64,000 nt of DNA from Homalodisca vitripennis (taxonomy: Eukaryota > Arthropoda > Insecta > Hemiptera > Cicadellidae): the NCBI RefSeq assembly GCF_021130785.1, contig NC_060215.1, positions 120,608,501 to 120,672,500 on the forward strand. The letters run 5' to 3'. The translations under genes and the position numbers were made by a program. The notes beneath the pieces were generated by a model. That model had not been told where the DNA came from. It searched no databases and was given only the letters and a program-made list of their open reading frames with translations. Shown here one piece after another: positions 31,215 to 44,400 of the stretch (the stretch's first letter is position 1; every line of letters starts with the position of its first letter).

Positions 31215-32310
31215 GTAATATTTTCGATGTTTTACCTGTCTAACTGACGGATGTTTTAGCCTTCCTACTTTGATTGCGGTTTCACACTGAGGAATTTCTG
31301 TTAAATATTTTGGTTTTCTTCTAACCCCTGTAGCAAAACCTCTCCATTTCTCCACACATATTAAATCTAAAGGTGCTTTCTGAATAAAGTATACTGCTTC
31401 TTTTTCATTCGAATTGGAGAGATCTTTATATGTGTCTTACTATATTAAGCGTCAATATTGCCACATTATGAATAAGCATAAGTATCAGCACTTTCTAATT
31501 TGTGATTTATTCGATATTCATTGTATTTTGTAAACTTGTTTTTAAAAACTTCATCAACACCTTCTCCTTGCCCTCCCCTTTGGTTTTGCGAGGGTTTTTA
31601 TCACAAAAATTTTCATGTTGAAAAACGTTCTTTTTCAACTTAGGTTGGATATACAATATTGAAATCAATGCTATCATCAATAAAATCATTTTTCAATTTT
31701 TCTGCTAATGTGTTTACTGTATCACTTTTATTCGGAGCACTTCAAATCTCATATGCTGCTTTGTATGTACTGAATATGCGTACCCCTAATCTACCAAAGC
31801 TAAGTAATTTTACCGATACCCCCAGCATTGCTGTTAAATTCGAAAACATCACTCTCTACCGGAGCTTAGATGCAATAAGATTAGAAGATTTTAATTATAT
31901 CTGTCATGGCAGCAGACAGAAGAGGGAACTCTTTCGGGATCCGTTTTAAGTTCTTCACCCATGATTGGGACAATTGTAAGCATTTAAGCGTCCTTTGTTA
32001 CCAAGAGCAATTCTGGCGATTGCTTTTTCATATGTCTTTTTATCCGTTTTTTCCAAAAATAGTGAAGGATTCCAATTACCATGGTTTTTTCCATTACTTT
32101 TTCAGATTGCTATAAGGCAATAATTTTTCCTACACTTTCAACTAGTCTGATTTCTTCTTCCCCCTTTATTTTTATTGCATAAAAACTAAGGCTTTCTTTT
32201 GTAGGATTGGTTTTGAATTGCTCATCTTTACTATTTACCTCACATTGATCTAAGGAAAATGCCATAGTGAAAAAATGCATTAGAGCGTCTACGAATTTAT
32301 CCAAGGAAGT
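31215..32310 (-). other. Degenerate coding-like block of unknown identity
   Basis: Minus-strand reading gives several plausible protein stretches in shifting frames. These are a 64-codon frame (32304-32110) with EIRLVESVGK, then EKTDKKTYEKAIARIALG near 32050-31980, a 60-codon frame (31689-31507), and an uninterrupted stretch near 31430-31235 with FIQKAPLDLICVEKWRG and KYLTEIPQCETAIKVG. The last stretch ends at a donor-like CAG|GTAAAA. It may be a pseudogene or viral/transposon remnant. I do not recognise the family. Confidence 0.3.
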
Positions 32311-32329
32311 ACCTACTCTTAATTAAAAT

Positions 32330-35300
32330 ACCAGACATTTTAAATAGAAGTCACTAAGATGTTGCCTTTCCTTTATTATCCAATATCTTGCAGCTTTGAA
32401 GTTGTCCTTCATCAATTACATCATATCACAAAAGTTTCTAGTCAAATCTGACCGGGTTAAAATTTTAAGTCAGAATCAAAAATAAAACTAAACACAGTTT
32501 TAAATGAGTTATGTGATGTTGCAGGCTAGTGTGAAGTTCACCTGCAATAATATTACTACTACCTTACTAAAAACCTAAACGAACATCAATACTATCGAAA
32601 CTAACCTAAACTACCGATTAACGTTAAATTAAAAATTGCAGTGTAGTATGTGCAGGCCAAACTTAACCATAATGATTTGTAATGTTCGAGCAAGGGTAAT
32701 GTATTCAACGTTGTTATTGTTAACATTGGCAACAGTTATGCAGTTTTCCTCGGCACAAGTCAAATTGCTCCATACTTGATGTGTCCTCAAATATCTTAAA
32801 TGCAATACTTGTCTGAAAACAATCTGGATCAAATTCTTCGAAAATCTCCAGCTATACAGATTTTCTTTTGATAAAACTTAAACATGGTATAATATTAATA
32901 TTCCAAATATATTTGTGTCTTTGTACTTAAACAGATGGGGTGGCCTATTTAAAGTGTTGAAACCCACCCAACTTTCTGTTTGTATGGAAGCGTTTTTTTT
33001 TTATTGCACACAATTTTATCATGAATTACTGTTGACATCTGTTAACTTCATGGAACTTGAATTAAATAGCATATGGATTATAAGGAAAAATATTAAGAGA
33101 TTTAATTTAGTCTTGTTTAATTAAACTGGTTCGAAAACTTGAGAACATTGTAAGTTCCGAGCATGATTTTACTGAACATATTTGCTTTTTAAGAAAAGTA
33201 ATATTGACTAGTTTTGACAACGGTAGAACAACCGAACTCGATTATGTGTGATGCCAGCTGTTACTTTGAAACAAAAGTCTTTCTGATTAATCTTATCTGT
33301 CATCTTTCACACAACTTTCTTTGCAAAACGTGCGACAGAATGTATCAGGTTTTCCACAGTCAATGATCGATTTGATTTGATTTAACCTCAAAGGGTTAGA
33401 GAAAAAAAAAATTTCAATCAAAGGATTTCCAATTTTTATTAAGTTTTGATGTCATTTAAATTTGTATGAGTACTGGGAAAATGAAAATACGAAGACAGTC
33501 ATTTAAAGTGTAATGATTGTTTCTTTTCGAAATTAGAATAAACTTTGCTATCTTAAAAGTGTATGGCAAAACATCCTGGCAAAGGAAAGGTATCTTCTAA
33601 TTTCTAATAAAGCAGGCTTGAAGCAGCGCTTGAAAAACCACTCAGGACAACATGATAATATCACTGGTTTGCTTCTTCGGTTTAAGGTAATGCAAAATGT
33701 GGGTTATCTTCTTATTGGCAAGAAACAGTGCCATGGACGATAATGGTTCCACCAAGTCTCGTTGAAAATCTGCAACTGAAGCAACAACGTTTTGAATAAT
33801 TAATCTTACCAATAAATAATAAAAATTAATAATAGCGATGATATTAGCGATTACTGAAAATTCTTTAACAGAAACCTTATTTTGTTAAATGAGTTAACCT
33901 TGTGGAAGTTATAAACGTCATATAACTACAACGACTAACCAATAATCAATCCAATAATTTACAATGATCTGCTGTACATCATCAACAGACTTACTGCTGC
34001 GTAACGGCAAGATCAGGACTTTAACGTGTTGCAGATACTGTGTTCTTTTTTTATGAAGGCTTTTTGTCAGTACAGATGTTACTCTATCTGTCGCATTTTG
34101 CTACACTCATGGCAAGTAACACACAGCTTGATGTTCAGGACTTGGTTTCTAAGTATTAGTTTTGAAATAAATAGTTTTAGATCAAAACTATCCTGTCATA
34201 CACACAGCTCCTTTGATCTGCAAAATTACAGATCTTCTAAATATAATATAATCTAAACAAAAGAAATCTATTTGAAAGATAACGATTAGGTTTCTCCTCA
34301 TCTTTGAAATCGCCAGATTGGAGATCGAGAGAAATCATTTGAAAAAGGGAAACTTGTCCTCATCGATCAAGACGCGGTTGAAGAGGCAAAAGTTAGACTG
34401 ATTAAGACTATAACTGACTTAAAAACTAACCCTAAAAACTAACAGATCTGAAAACAAAAAATCTTTAGTGCTAAATAATTCTCTAGTTTAGGATTGTAAA
34501 GAGTACCAGATAAGCTGAATGACTCGCTCAGCGGTAAAAAATGACACATACCAAACTCAAATTAAAAATTTTAAATTCAAACTACGATTATTAAATGAAA
34601 CTTTTAATATAGCTAAAACCACAAATTCAAGATCGGAGTAAAACCAAGTGGATAGACTAGGGAGATCCTAGTAAGTTATTTCCACTGTATGTCTGAATGT
34701 CTTGATGACCAAAAATGTTTTTTATGCGGCCCTTCTTCAACACAGTTAATCAGATACAGTCCAGTTACTGAGAGTGAGATCACAAAGCTTTCCTCATTTT
34801 CAAATAGTAATTATGTTTCTCTTGTGTGTGGAGTAACAGTTCCGATCTCACCAGGGAGGATGGGGATCGCTCTGGAGCTTTACTTTGTATTGGTCCGAAC
34901 AAATAATCACGATTATCACTTTAATTGACTTAAGTGCTCAAATAACAGTACTGTACAACATTGGGAAACATCTCAAAATACCCCTACAAATCTAGTTGAA
35001 AGTGGACTGCTTCCTACAAAGAAATATGTATTCATGTGATATAAACGTTCTAGTTAATGCTAAACACATTTTCAATCATCTATTTTTAAAAAGGTCAAAT
35101 GGATTGCATCTCTTTAGAACAATGTTTGGATTACAAATGTGTTTAATATTTAAGCAAAACCATTTTCAATTATAAGGCATACGTAATGCCAAGGTAAATG
35201 TAGAAAAACCTAGGTAACAGATTAGCCTAAAATGTTACTCTGCCCACTAGCTGCTGATACCTACTGGTAGATAGTGTAACTATTCCTTCCCATATGTAAT

Positions 35301-36610
35301 CGCGATTGCTTACCTGCTACTTTCGTCCAGTAACAGTTGGCGATCATTGTGATTTTAAAATATAGGATTGAGTGCATAGTTTATATTTTGAATACAGCTT
35401 TATATGTAATTAAAAATAAACATTTCTTGTATTAAAATATATGAGGTCAGATAAGCTATTCTATAAACTAGCAACCTTCTGATTTAGAGAGTCAAATCTA
35501 ATCTAAAATTTTCCTAGACGGCAGTGATAAAAACGTTTACTTTTTTATCTGTTTCCTACTCTGTAAAAATGGACATTAAAAATTTATCAAGGTTAACGTA
35601 ACAAATATATTAAATTAATTTGCTGTTCATCTTGATGTAAAGTATTATCTATAACGAGTAAGTAATTCAATGTGCTAGTAAAGTATTATTAAGGTAATGA
35701 TGTAAAGTGTGGAGAGAATTTGACAAATAACTTACATTCCAACAGGTCCCAGAACCAGATACCAAAGAAACTGTTGAGCAATTCGGTTGTGTGATAAAGT
35801 GCAAAGCTCTTTAGTCTTGGGGTGTCAATTACTTTACCTTCGCCAATATTTACAAAACAGTATATATGTTTATACAGTTATTAACTATTATTTATAATGT
35901 AAATACTACTGGTAGAACCAGTTTGAGAACATTGTAGATAGTCAGGCTATCAGATAAAACCCATTGCTAAAAACTAAAGAGTTTTATCATTGGTGAGTAA
36001 TTTATATTCCAACTGTTTATAGTTAATGATTGTAACACCAAGTTGTAATGATAAATTTCATAGTATTTTTTTAAACGAAAACTGTATTTGTATAGTATAC
36101 TTAATGTACTCATGTACTGTACTGTGCTGTCAAAATAGAACTAATACTTGTATTTAAACAATCAAAAACCTATAAAAAATTATAGGAATCATGGTTGATT
36201 ACGTTTTAACTGTTTTTCTTACTTTTTTTCGCCTCTATTCGTTTTGAGTCGAATCTTATGTATGATCTGATAAGGATAGTACCGCCGTATATTTGGGTAA
36301 ATATCTGATAAAATGTCCATGTTTTTTAAATCATGACTGAGAATAAATATTTATGTAGCTGTAGACAAGAACGTTATAACAGTCAAGATTTTAGTAGAAA
36401 AGAACCAAAAAAATTCAACAACAACAAAATTCGGATACATTTTTTATGTAATTTTTTACCTGAAGTGGTGTTTTATCTGTGGGCTTTTGCTTGACACTAA
36501 ATTTCGGGACATTCTGCAATTTTTTTAGAGGAGCGTTGACCAACGATCCTAAATGAAAGAGATTCTATAAAAAATTTCTTTAAAGAAGGGCCGATTACAC
36601 AACTGAGCGC
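32330..36610. other. AT-rich DNA without supported genes
   Basis: Open frames at 32629, 32915, 34026 and 34689 show no domain, and I found no coherent splice structure. No repeats beyond simple AT richness are seen. Confidence 0.45.
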
Positions 36611-36619
36611 TTGACCGAA

Positions 36620-37055
36620 GTACTACGAGGGTAGGCTTGAAATAAACGCACACATGCTTGTAAAACACGACTGAAATGTGCGTAGAAAGCGCGCATGGTG
36701 GCATTCGTACCTACCATTCTTCATCTACACGCACGTGTAGTTAGAAAACCTTGCGTCAATCCGTTGTATTGTTAGCAGCATAACCATGAAGACGGATTCA
36801 AAAAGCTATGTCAATTAGATGTAAACATCATGCTGTTATAGAATTTTTAACTACTGAAAAGTGAATTCAATTGAAATCTATCGTCGTTTTAAAGTGTTTA
36901 CGGAGGACGATTGCTGTTGATAGATCAACTGTTAATCTATGGGTGATAAAATTTCGTGGTTGTGAGCCTGGAAAAGCCATAATGGTTAATGGAACACGTA
37001 GTGGACGTCTGATCACTGCCACAGACGACAAGCATCACAAAAATCATCTGTAACC
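36620..37055 (+). mobile_element. Mariner fragment (5' end and transposase N terminus)
   Basis: TACGAGGG near 36627 begins a mariner-like terminal repeat. After an untranslated region, the reading on the plus strand contains RCKHHAVIEFLT, then a short RRFK piece, RSTVNLWVIKFRGCEPGKA and a SGRLITATDDKHHKNH piece. These match the paired helix-turn-helix DNA-binding part of mariner-family transposases. The sequence stops there: no DDE catalytic domain follows, so only about a third of the element remains. The N-terminal helix region is also interrupted by a TGA and frameshifts. Confidence 0.7.
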
Positions 37056-37059
37056 TCTC

Positions 37060-38920
37060 AAGTTTGCATGAAACAACTTAAGGTAGATAATCAATAAAAA
37101 CGTATATTTGAATGGTGTATGGCTAGGAAATAAAACTTAGGATGTAAAACTAAAAGTAAAGAAAAGTTAAAAAACTAAAAACAAATTTTATAATATTTGT
37201 CTTACACCCGGCAAGGGTCAACAGTATTTTATATACCGAAACATTTTTCTCTTAAAATCCGTTTTCGTGTAGCCAAATATTTCATTGGTTGCAAGTGTTC
37301 TCCAGACAGGCGGGAATAAAATAGCACATGAATCTTTCCTATTTACATGTTTTTAAAATAAACTTATCAATTATTATTTGGAATGTTACTTTGATTAATG
37401 TAAAGAGTTTGCAAAGCTTACAGTAGATATGTAAACTGTATAGGATAATATCCAAGTAGAATGTACAGTATACAAATACAAAATTAAACAACAATGTAAA
37501 GTTTCAGAATTAAAATACTAGAAAGAATAATTACGTCACATATGGGCAAGTACAACAACTTATGTTAAGATGCGTAAATACAGCGTTCCTTTTTGAATAT
37601 TACGCCGCACATAATAAACCCCATTACTACATTATATAGCAGGTATTTATTTGTCTAACATTTACTCGTTACAACATTTACCGCCTTTTAAAGAAACTGA
37701 AAAAATTTTGAAAAGCACAATACATTTATGGCCATGTATATTTTATTGCAGGGACTTTTGAATTCAAAACTGACGTAAATGTGTTGCTAAGAGTGATTAC
37801 TAAGGACTACGAGGGCTTTAATAAAATCGTGGTCTGTCTGTCCATCCATTAAATGTTGTATTTTAGTTTACTCTTGGTTGAAAAGAGAAAAGGGCACCTA
37901 AGCTTAAATTCAATCGGCTAAGCGCCTAGTTGGGATGCAATGTACGCAGTACGGGAGACAGATGATATTGCAGGCTCAGGATAGAAGGCGCGAGCAATAG
38001 TTCGTATCAGCTGGAAGATAGTTACAACCTGTTCTGTAGCTATATTTGGTATGTTCTGTCGGACCCTTTGATTTTGCGTTCTATAATTTCATTATTTATT
38101 AGTAAATAAACAATTAATATTTTATCATAATGCTATAAATAGAAGTTTTGATACTTAACGGTATCAACCTTTTGTTCATTGTTAAATCAAATGAATAGTA
38201 AATATTGATTCCGTATTATTGTAAGTATTGTGAAAACAAGTAAACACCCCACTTCTAATTTTAAATAACATCTTCTAGCAATAAAGCTATGTAACGTAAT
38301 TTATATTTTATTGTCCTTTAAGTATCCCTAGGTACAATTCGGACCACAGAATTGTGTGAATGTAGTTCACATATAAAAATGAAACTATATATCTTTACAT
38401 AGAATGAACCAGGGCAAAGTCAATATGAAAACACAATATTTACTTATTTATCAAAACAATTATTATATAACAAAATTTTGTTATATACTTTCAGAATATT
38501 ATCCAAACACTTTTCTTTGTTTAACAACATTTGAAAAATCTACTATGCACAATGTTTATCAGTAACAATGATACACAATAGTCATCAGACTTTGGAGCGA
38601 TTGTGTATGTAAGTATTTTTTTATTCAAGAAGGTGCATAGCGAGATAATTTCCTACATGTTCCAAAGTAAAAATTCACTAGATTTAACTTCTTGATACTC
38701 TAATTCGTAAACGATATCAGTATACCGGCAAAAACACACCTCTTAAAATTAAGATTTTATAAGGTTTTTATAGTGACAATTACGAATATTTCATTACATT
38801 TACTTTTTTTTTTAAATAAAGCCTTAAAAGGTATTGTGCCACTAATAATATTCTGAGGTTTATAAAAACACATATCGTCTAAGTATCCTCTATCTGTTGC
38901 TCTAAGGAATTTTTGCTGAT
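37060..38920. other. AT-rich DNA between mariner fragment and LTR element
   Basis: A second ACTACGAGGG occurs near 37807 in the same orientation as the mariner terminus, but no paired inverted copy is found. Nothing else is supported. Confidence 0.4.
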
Positions 38921-38924
38921 TATT

Positions 38925-39690
38925 TAAAAATTAGTTTTAAATTACATATTTATATTTACATACATAAATCGAGAATAAATTAAATAGTTTTCGATAAAAT
39001 AAACCTTTTATTTTATTACTGGCTCTTGGACTGTTGTGAAAATCGGTCTTGTCAAAAAATAAATTTAGGTTTCCCTAAATTTCCGATCTGCTGAAAAATG
39101 CGGGCCATAAAATAAATCGAAGATAAATTAAATTGTTTTCGATTATATAAATTTTATTTCTAGTATTCAGGCTCGTGGACCGCTGTGAAACTCGGTACTG
39201 TCTCAAATAATTTAGGTTTCCAGAAGTTTCCAGTCTGCTGACAAAAAACGCGTTTTAAATACAAATCGCAAAAACTACCCTCCCTTTTCAATAACTTTTT
39301 AGAGTGATTAAAAAAGTGGATATTACAGATTTTGAGATAGCTGCTTCGTTATTTACATTTGTCTCCTCCCTTTCAGGGATACCACTATAACCTGAGTCCG
39401 TCAGTTGGATACCTTGTTTTCGTTTAAGGAATACTATTTAAAAAACTCAACCTGGCGATTTCTCCTTTGAGGTGTTGGCGATGTTGACGATGATGAACCC
39501 GTGGCTCTAAACCACGATAACAGATCTTTTGAGATCTACTGACTTTCTGAATCAGCCCTTTAAAATAGAAATACGAAACTTCTCGGGACCCTTCGGAAAT
39601 ATTAGCTGCAACTATCCGCGTAGGCAACAAAAACTAGGAAAAAACCAAAAGTTACAAAATAGCTCCCAAACAGGAACTCGAGCGTGTACA
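38925..39690 (+). repeat. 5' LTR of the Gypsy-type element (diverged, 5' part not recognised)
   Basis: It aligns with 46420-47156 over most of its length. Shared blocks include GGCTCTTGGACTGTTGTGAA-type, AGCTGCTTCGTTATT, TTTCAGGGATACCACTATAA-type and AACCTGGCGATTT segments. It ends in TACA at 39690. The first roughly 450 bp of the right LTR have no clear match upstream, so this copy is truncated or strongly diverged. High divergence between LTRs indicates an old insertion. Confidence 0.8.
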
Positions 39691-40549
39691 TTTATTTGAT
39701 TTGAAATGGTTCTTTTCAACATTAATAAAAACAAATATCTGACAAAGATTCATAAAATTCACGTAAAAATGGTTCGGCCAGCTAGATGTTGGCGACTTTT
39801 ATAATACTTTTTTTGCTGAATTGTGTATATTCTACCTAAAAATGGAACTACGAATAGACCTGAAAAGACGACATCAGAAGCTGAACTCCTAAGACAATAC
39901 CTGCGATTGTGACTACCATTACCTCTCAAAGTACCGAATAAATCACAAATTAAGGTATTGCGACACGAGATTCGGGTTTTTAACTGATGACTATGAAGGA
40001 AACAAACATCAAAGGCGTTTTCCACGTCAGGTTGTTCATCCTCTGAGTTTTTACCCAGTCGTGGGATGGATCTATAAAAACTCAAAAAAGCTCAATTACT
40101 AACTGTAATGCCAAAGTTTCAACCTAGATACCGAAGGTAGGATGACCCGATCTTTTAAGTAAATCTGTTGTAAAATTTCTTTGCTTACAGACTGCAGATT
40201 AGATGAGGCTGTAGGCGGAAATATATTGCACGTCAAAGACAATATCCGAGCCAATTATCAGTAGATTAGCAATTGATAAAAGGACCCAAAATATAAATCT
40301 GAGGGAAATGCTCAAAATTTTATCCGATACTAGTGATGATAAGTAAAGAGGCGTTTGGTTTCGCTTAAAATGCAGAGTAGAACTACGCCTGACTGGAATA
40401 CTAGACCTTACTATTTGAACAGTGTAATTGACAAATAGCGCAACATAATATGGTATACAGTGACGCCTTTAAACTTCGGAATCCTGCGACGAGTCAGTAT
40501 TTCCGGCCTGTAATTAACGTAGAACATAAGATGATAGTGAACCTATCAG

Positions 40550-41190
40550 AGCTTTGTATTGGCCTTGAATACGTTGATGCGACGAAGGAGCGATATGACA
40601 CAAGGAGAGAAGGTTGCTAGGTTGTATGCGAATATGCACCCTAAGTATAAGCTGACTTCAAGGGCCAAGATATTCGAAAGCGTAGTGAATTCATTTATTC
40701 GGCCGAACACTATGAGATGTATATCCGTAAAACTCACTTATAGCGACCACCACCAGCTCAAGTCCGGGCTCTGGTGCTTTAAAAACCGCATATAAAACCC
40801 AACAATAAGTTTTTAAAAAACCTTTTGGTGTTTTCAAGATCACCAATGTCTGTTGGTACAGTCAGATCACAGATTAAACATCCTAAATCGCTTCAGCGGG
40901 AATATCCACGTAAAATCAACGAACACCGAAGATCTTACAGGTTTTAAGAGGTCTCATACATTATCCGAGAGGCAGATAAATTATATTAAAGCGGATTATA
41001 AAGAACAAAGAATAGTAGGGACGAGAATGTGTACTCACCCAAGGAAAACACGACTATCCCGAAGAACGTCCTCAGGTTCGTGTGTTTGGAATTGCAAGAG
41101 AGAAGGTCCCATTTTTAGAAAATGTCAATTACCGAAAGCACTGTTTTTTAAGTCCCCTACTGAAATGCAACTTGGGAAAACGGAGTGAAG
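40550..41190 (+). pseudogene. Gag remnant with CCHC zinc knuckle
   Basis: Frame 40559-40795 has VARLYANMHPKYKLTSRAK, matching the 'vrlyanMhPeYk' block of Gypsy Gag proteins. Frame 40853-41188 ends with a knuckle-like CVWNCKREGPIFRKCQLPK, a CxxC...C pattern in which the usual GH(I/F) histidine is Pro. Gag packages RNA and forms particles. Earlier gag sequence from about 39800 is too decayed to outline. Confidence 0.6.
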
Positions 41191-41379
41191 GCCCAGGAAA
41201 ATGTGGGTCAGCTAGAGACTCGAGAACGAATTTACCAACCTCCACTGAATGGAGGCAACGGGTGGAATACATCACTGAACTCACGAAATCTTGTTCAGCC
41301 GGAGTTAGGAATAAAGACACAAGATCATACATACCCGTATTGTTTAGTGGAATGATAGTATTGTAGGTCTGTATTAGTA

Positions 41380-44300
41380 TAATAGTCCTTAATTGACACT
41401 GGTGCGATGATTTCCCTTGTAAGCGATGCTAAATATAAGAGGCTAATTAGGAAACGGGAGCGAATAAAAAACGGACAGACTTCAGACTCAAATGGCCGAT
41501 CGGAAAAAAACTGAAGTAAGGAGAAGGATAGAATATGAAGGAAGTGTAGAAAACTTATGATATACGTTCAAGTTGGTTAACGTTTCGAACTTATGTCCTC
41601 GATTATTTTAGGTATGAGCGTGATAAGTCCGTTAAAACTAATCGAATTAAAAAAGGAAAATGTTATTGGAGGGGTGTGCGAAACTAAGAACAGCGAAGAA
41701 CCGGCTATATTATGCTATGGTCACGCTGACTCAAGAGGAAGAACATGAGCTTACAGATTTTCTGGAGAACGATTTATCTGAGTTCAAGGATTCTCTTGGT
41801 CATACAAACATTGTAGAACACGTGATAAAACTCTAGAAATGGTGAACCGATCAAACAAATATTTTATCTACGTGATCCCACAACGTAAAAGGTAATTAAC
41901 TATGAAGTTGATTCTATGTAAGCCGACAGAATAATTGAGAGACAGAAAAAATCTAACAGTCCGTGGAGTTCCCGAGTTGTTTTAGTAAAGATACCTTCCT
42001 GAAAATTTGGGTTGTGTGCTGACTTCCGAAAGGTGAATGCAGAAACCGAAAAAGGCGCTTGTCCGCTGCCCCAAATCAACTCAGTTGTTGAAAAGGTAAA
42101 AGATGCTACATTTATTTCCACTCTTGACTTAAAATATGGATACGGGCAAGAGGGTTTAGTGAAGGATAGTCACAACATTTTACAGTGCCAAGGAAAGGGC
42201 TTTACCAATTTATAAGGATGCCGTTTGGTTTGCACTCAGCAGGAGCAACATTTCAACGACTGCTCGACAACATAATAGGAGCCGAAAGCGTTCACATTCT
42301 TACACAACTTCATTATTATATCACCGAATTTCAAGGAACATTTTGAATCCCTGACAGAAGTATATCAACGTCTCCGTCAGGCCTGACTAAAACTTCAACC
42401 TGAAAAGTGTTAGTTTTGCCTCATATTTGGGCCACATGATAAGTGACTAAGGTATATACATAGACCCAGATAACGTGTCCGCTATCTTGGACTTTCCAAC
42501 GACGAAAAATATAAGAAACCTCTGAAGTTCCTTAGGCCTCGCCGATTCATAGCGGGTTTTGGGATTCTGACGTCACCATTTTGCTAAATTTCTAAAGGTG
42601 ATTACGTGGGAATGGACCCAAGAATGAAGAGACTTTTATCTAGCTAAAACCTCGTCTAACCATCGCCCCTATTCTGGCATGCCCTGATTTCAGTGAACTA
42701 TTTTTCGATCAAGTAGATGCATCTTAGATAGGGTTAGGTGAAACTCTGAGCCAGAAGTGAAATGGTCAAGAGGTTGCTATAGCACACGCAACTAGACTGT
42801 TAACAGAGGGAGAAAGGAAATTTACTGTCACAAAAAAGGATGTTTAGCCTTGATTGTAGGCGGTACAAACATCAGACCTTAAATTGAAGGTTACCATTTC
42901 CTCGCAATCACCGATCAGCAGGCGCTCCAGTGCTTGATGATGATACAACAACCAACGGGTCGTTTGGCTTTTTTCAGGATTGGATTTTTCAGTCCAGTAT
43001 CGAAAGGGGGCCTTTAATAGAGTAGCCGCTGTTCTTTCAAGGAATCCGCAAAAACGGATTGATAAACCAACGAAAAACAGCAAATTTAATGATCATTCAA
43101 TAAAGGTGCTGGTAATATAGAGCTCAGAGAAAGGTGACAATTCTACTCACGTTGACGATCTTCCACTTTCGTGATGTGGGAATTTAATACTTACAATTGG
43201 GAAAACCCGCAATTGGCTTCCCTCGGTTTAGAATAAGGAAAGGAAAACTATAAAAATATATTCCTTACAGAGGCCCACCAGCAGGGCAACAGAGGTGTCT
43301 TGATTGGAAAATGTCCATTCCCTATGAAGAGAAAAACCAGGTAGTTGAAAAAAGTCACGATAAGGAAACGGCTGGACACTTTGCATACCAGAAAACCGCT
43401 AAGTGAATTGCAGAAAGACATTACTGGCCGCGATGGCGGCAAGATGACCGACGTTATGTCGCATCTTGTGAAACATGCCAGAGATTTAAGAGCGAAAAAA
43501 AGAAACCTGTCGGAATAATGAAATTTAAAAGGCCAAATGGTCCTTGGTTCGCGGTTTCGGCTGATTTGATTGGGTCGTTACCTCGATCAAAAAGAGAGAA
43601 CACTTATACGGTCGTATTCAAAGATTGTTTAGTAAATAGGTGGAAATACAACCCATAAAAGTACCCAATGTTCGCCAAATGTGCAAATCGATTTAAGGAA
43701 TCAGTGTCACTTAGATACGTATCACCTGAGGTACTTATAGTCAACAATGGAACTCAATTCACTTCTAAGCTTTTTAAGGAACTAGCTGAGTATTGGGGAA
43801 TCGAGGTCAACTATACTGCTCCGTTTTCACCTCGGCCAAACCCTGTAGAGAGGTATAATTACGTGCTGGGGACAACGATAGCCCAATACGTGAAAGGTGA
43901 CCGTCGAGAATGGGATGTAAATATTTATATACCCCATGAACACGGCAGTACATGACTAAACTGTAGTCGAGAGCTGGAACTACCGAAATCCTCATCTGGA
44001 ATGTGGTTTGAAGAAGAGAATGATAAACGACCTCCTTCAACAGTCAAAATTCACAAATAAAGAGGCGATCGATTTAAACAATAGTACGGGAGGTGTCATC
44101 AGAACCTAAGGTCGGTTTATAACAATCAAACCAGAGCATATAATTTGAGACGGCGAATATTAACTTATAATTGAGGCGATATGGATTTTAAACGAAATCA
44201 CGCCCTTTTTTCAGCCGCAAACGCTTTTTCCGCGAAATTAACTCCAAAGTACATAGGGCCCTTTAAAATCAATTCCAAAGTGGAGTATAACGTATACCGT

Positions 44301-44385
44301 ATAACCGACGAGACCTCAGGGAAAGTAAGTAACGCCTATGTAAAATATGTGACAAAGTTCGTATGTGAATGTCACCAATAGTGGA
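41380..44385 (+). pseudogene. Gypsy Pol: protease, RT, RNase H, integrase
   Basis: The retropepsin motif LIDTGAMISLVSDA is at about 41389-41430. RT starts near 41900 (SPWSSRVVLVK, LCADFRKVNAET, PLPQINSVVEKVKDATF, STLDLKYGY). The catalytic YLDD box reads FLHN near 42297, losing both Asp. RNase H has FFDQVDAS and HATRLLTEGERKFTV. The integrase zinc domain (H-x-GHF...HYWPRW...CETCQRFK) is near 43350-43490. The core has LIVNNGTQFTSK (second Asp changed to Asn) and PNPVERYN. The C-terminal domain (44181-44381) has FSAKLTPKYIGPFKI. Many stops and frameshifts. Loss at both RT and IN catalytic sites means it cannot function. Confidence 0.85.
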
Positions 44386-44400
44386 ATACAGGTTTGCTTG

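Noticed and set aside
37790..37830. Right terminal repeat of the mariner fragment (ACTACGAGGG)
   Set aside because: It is in the same orientation as the left terminus rather than inverted.
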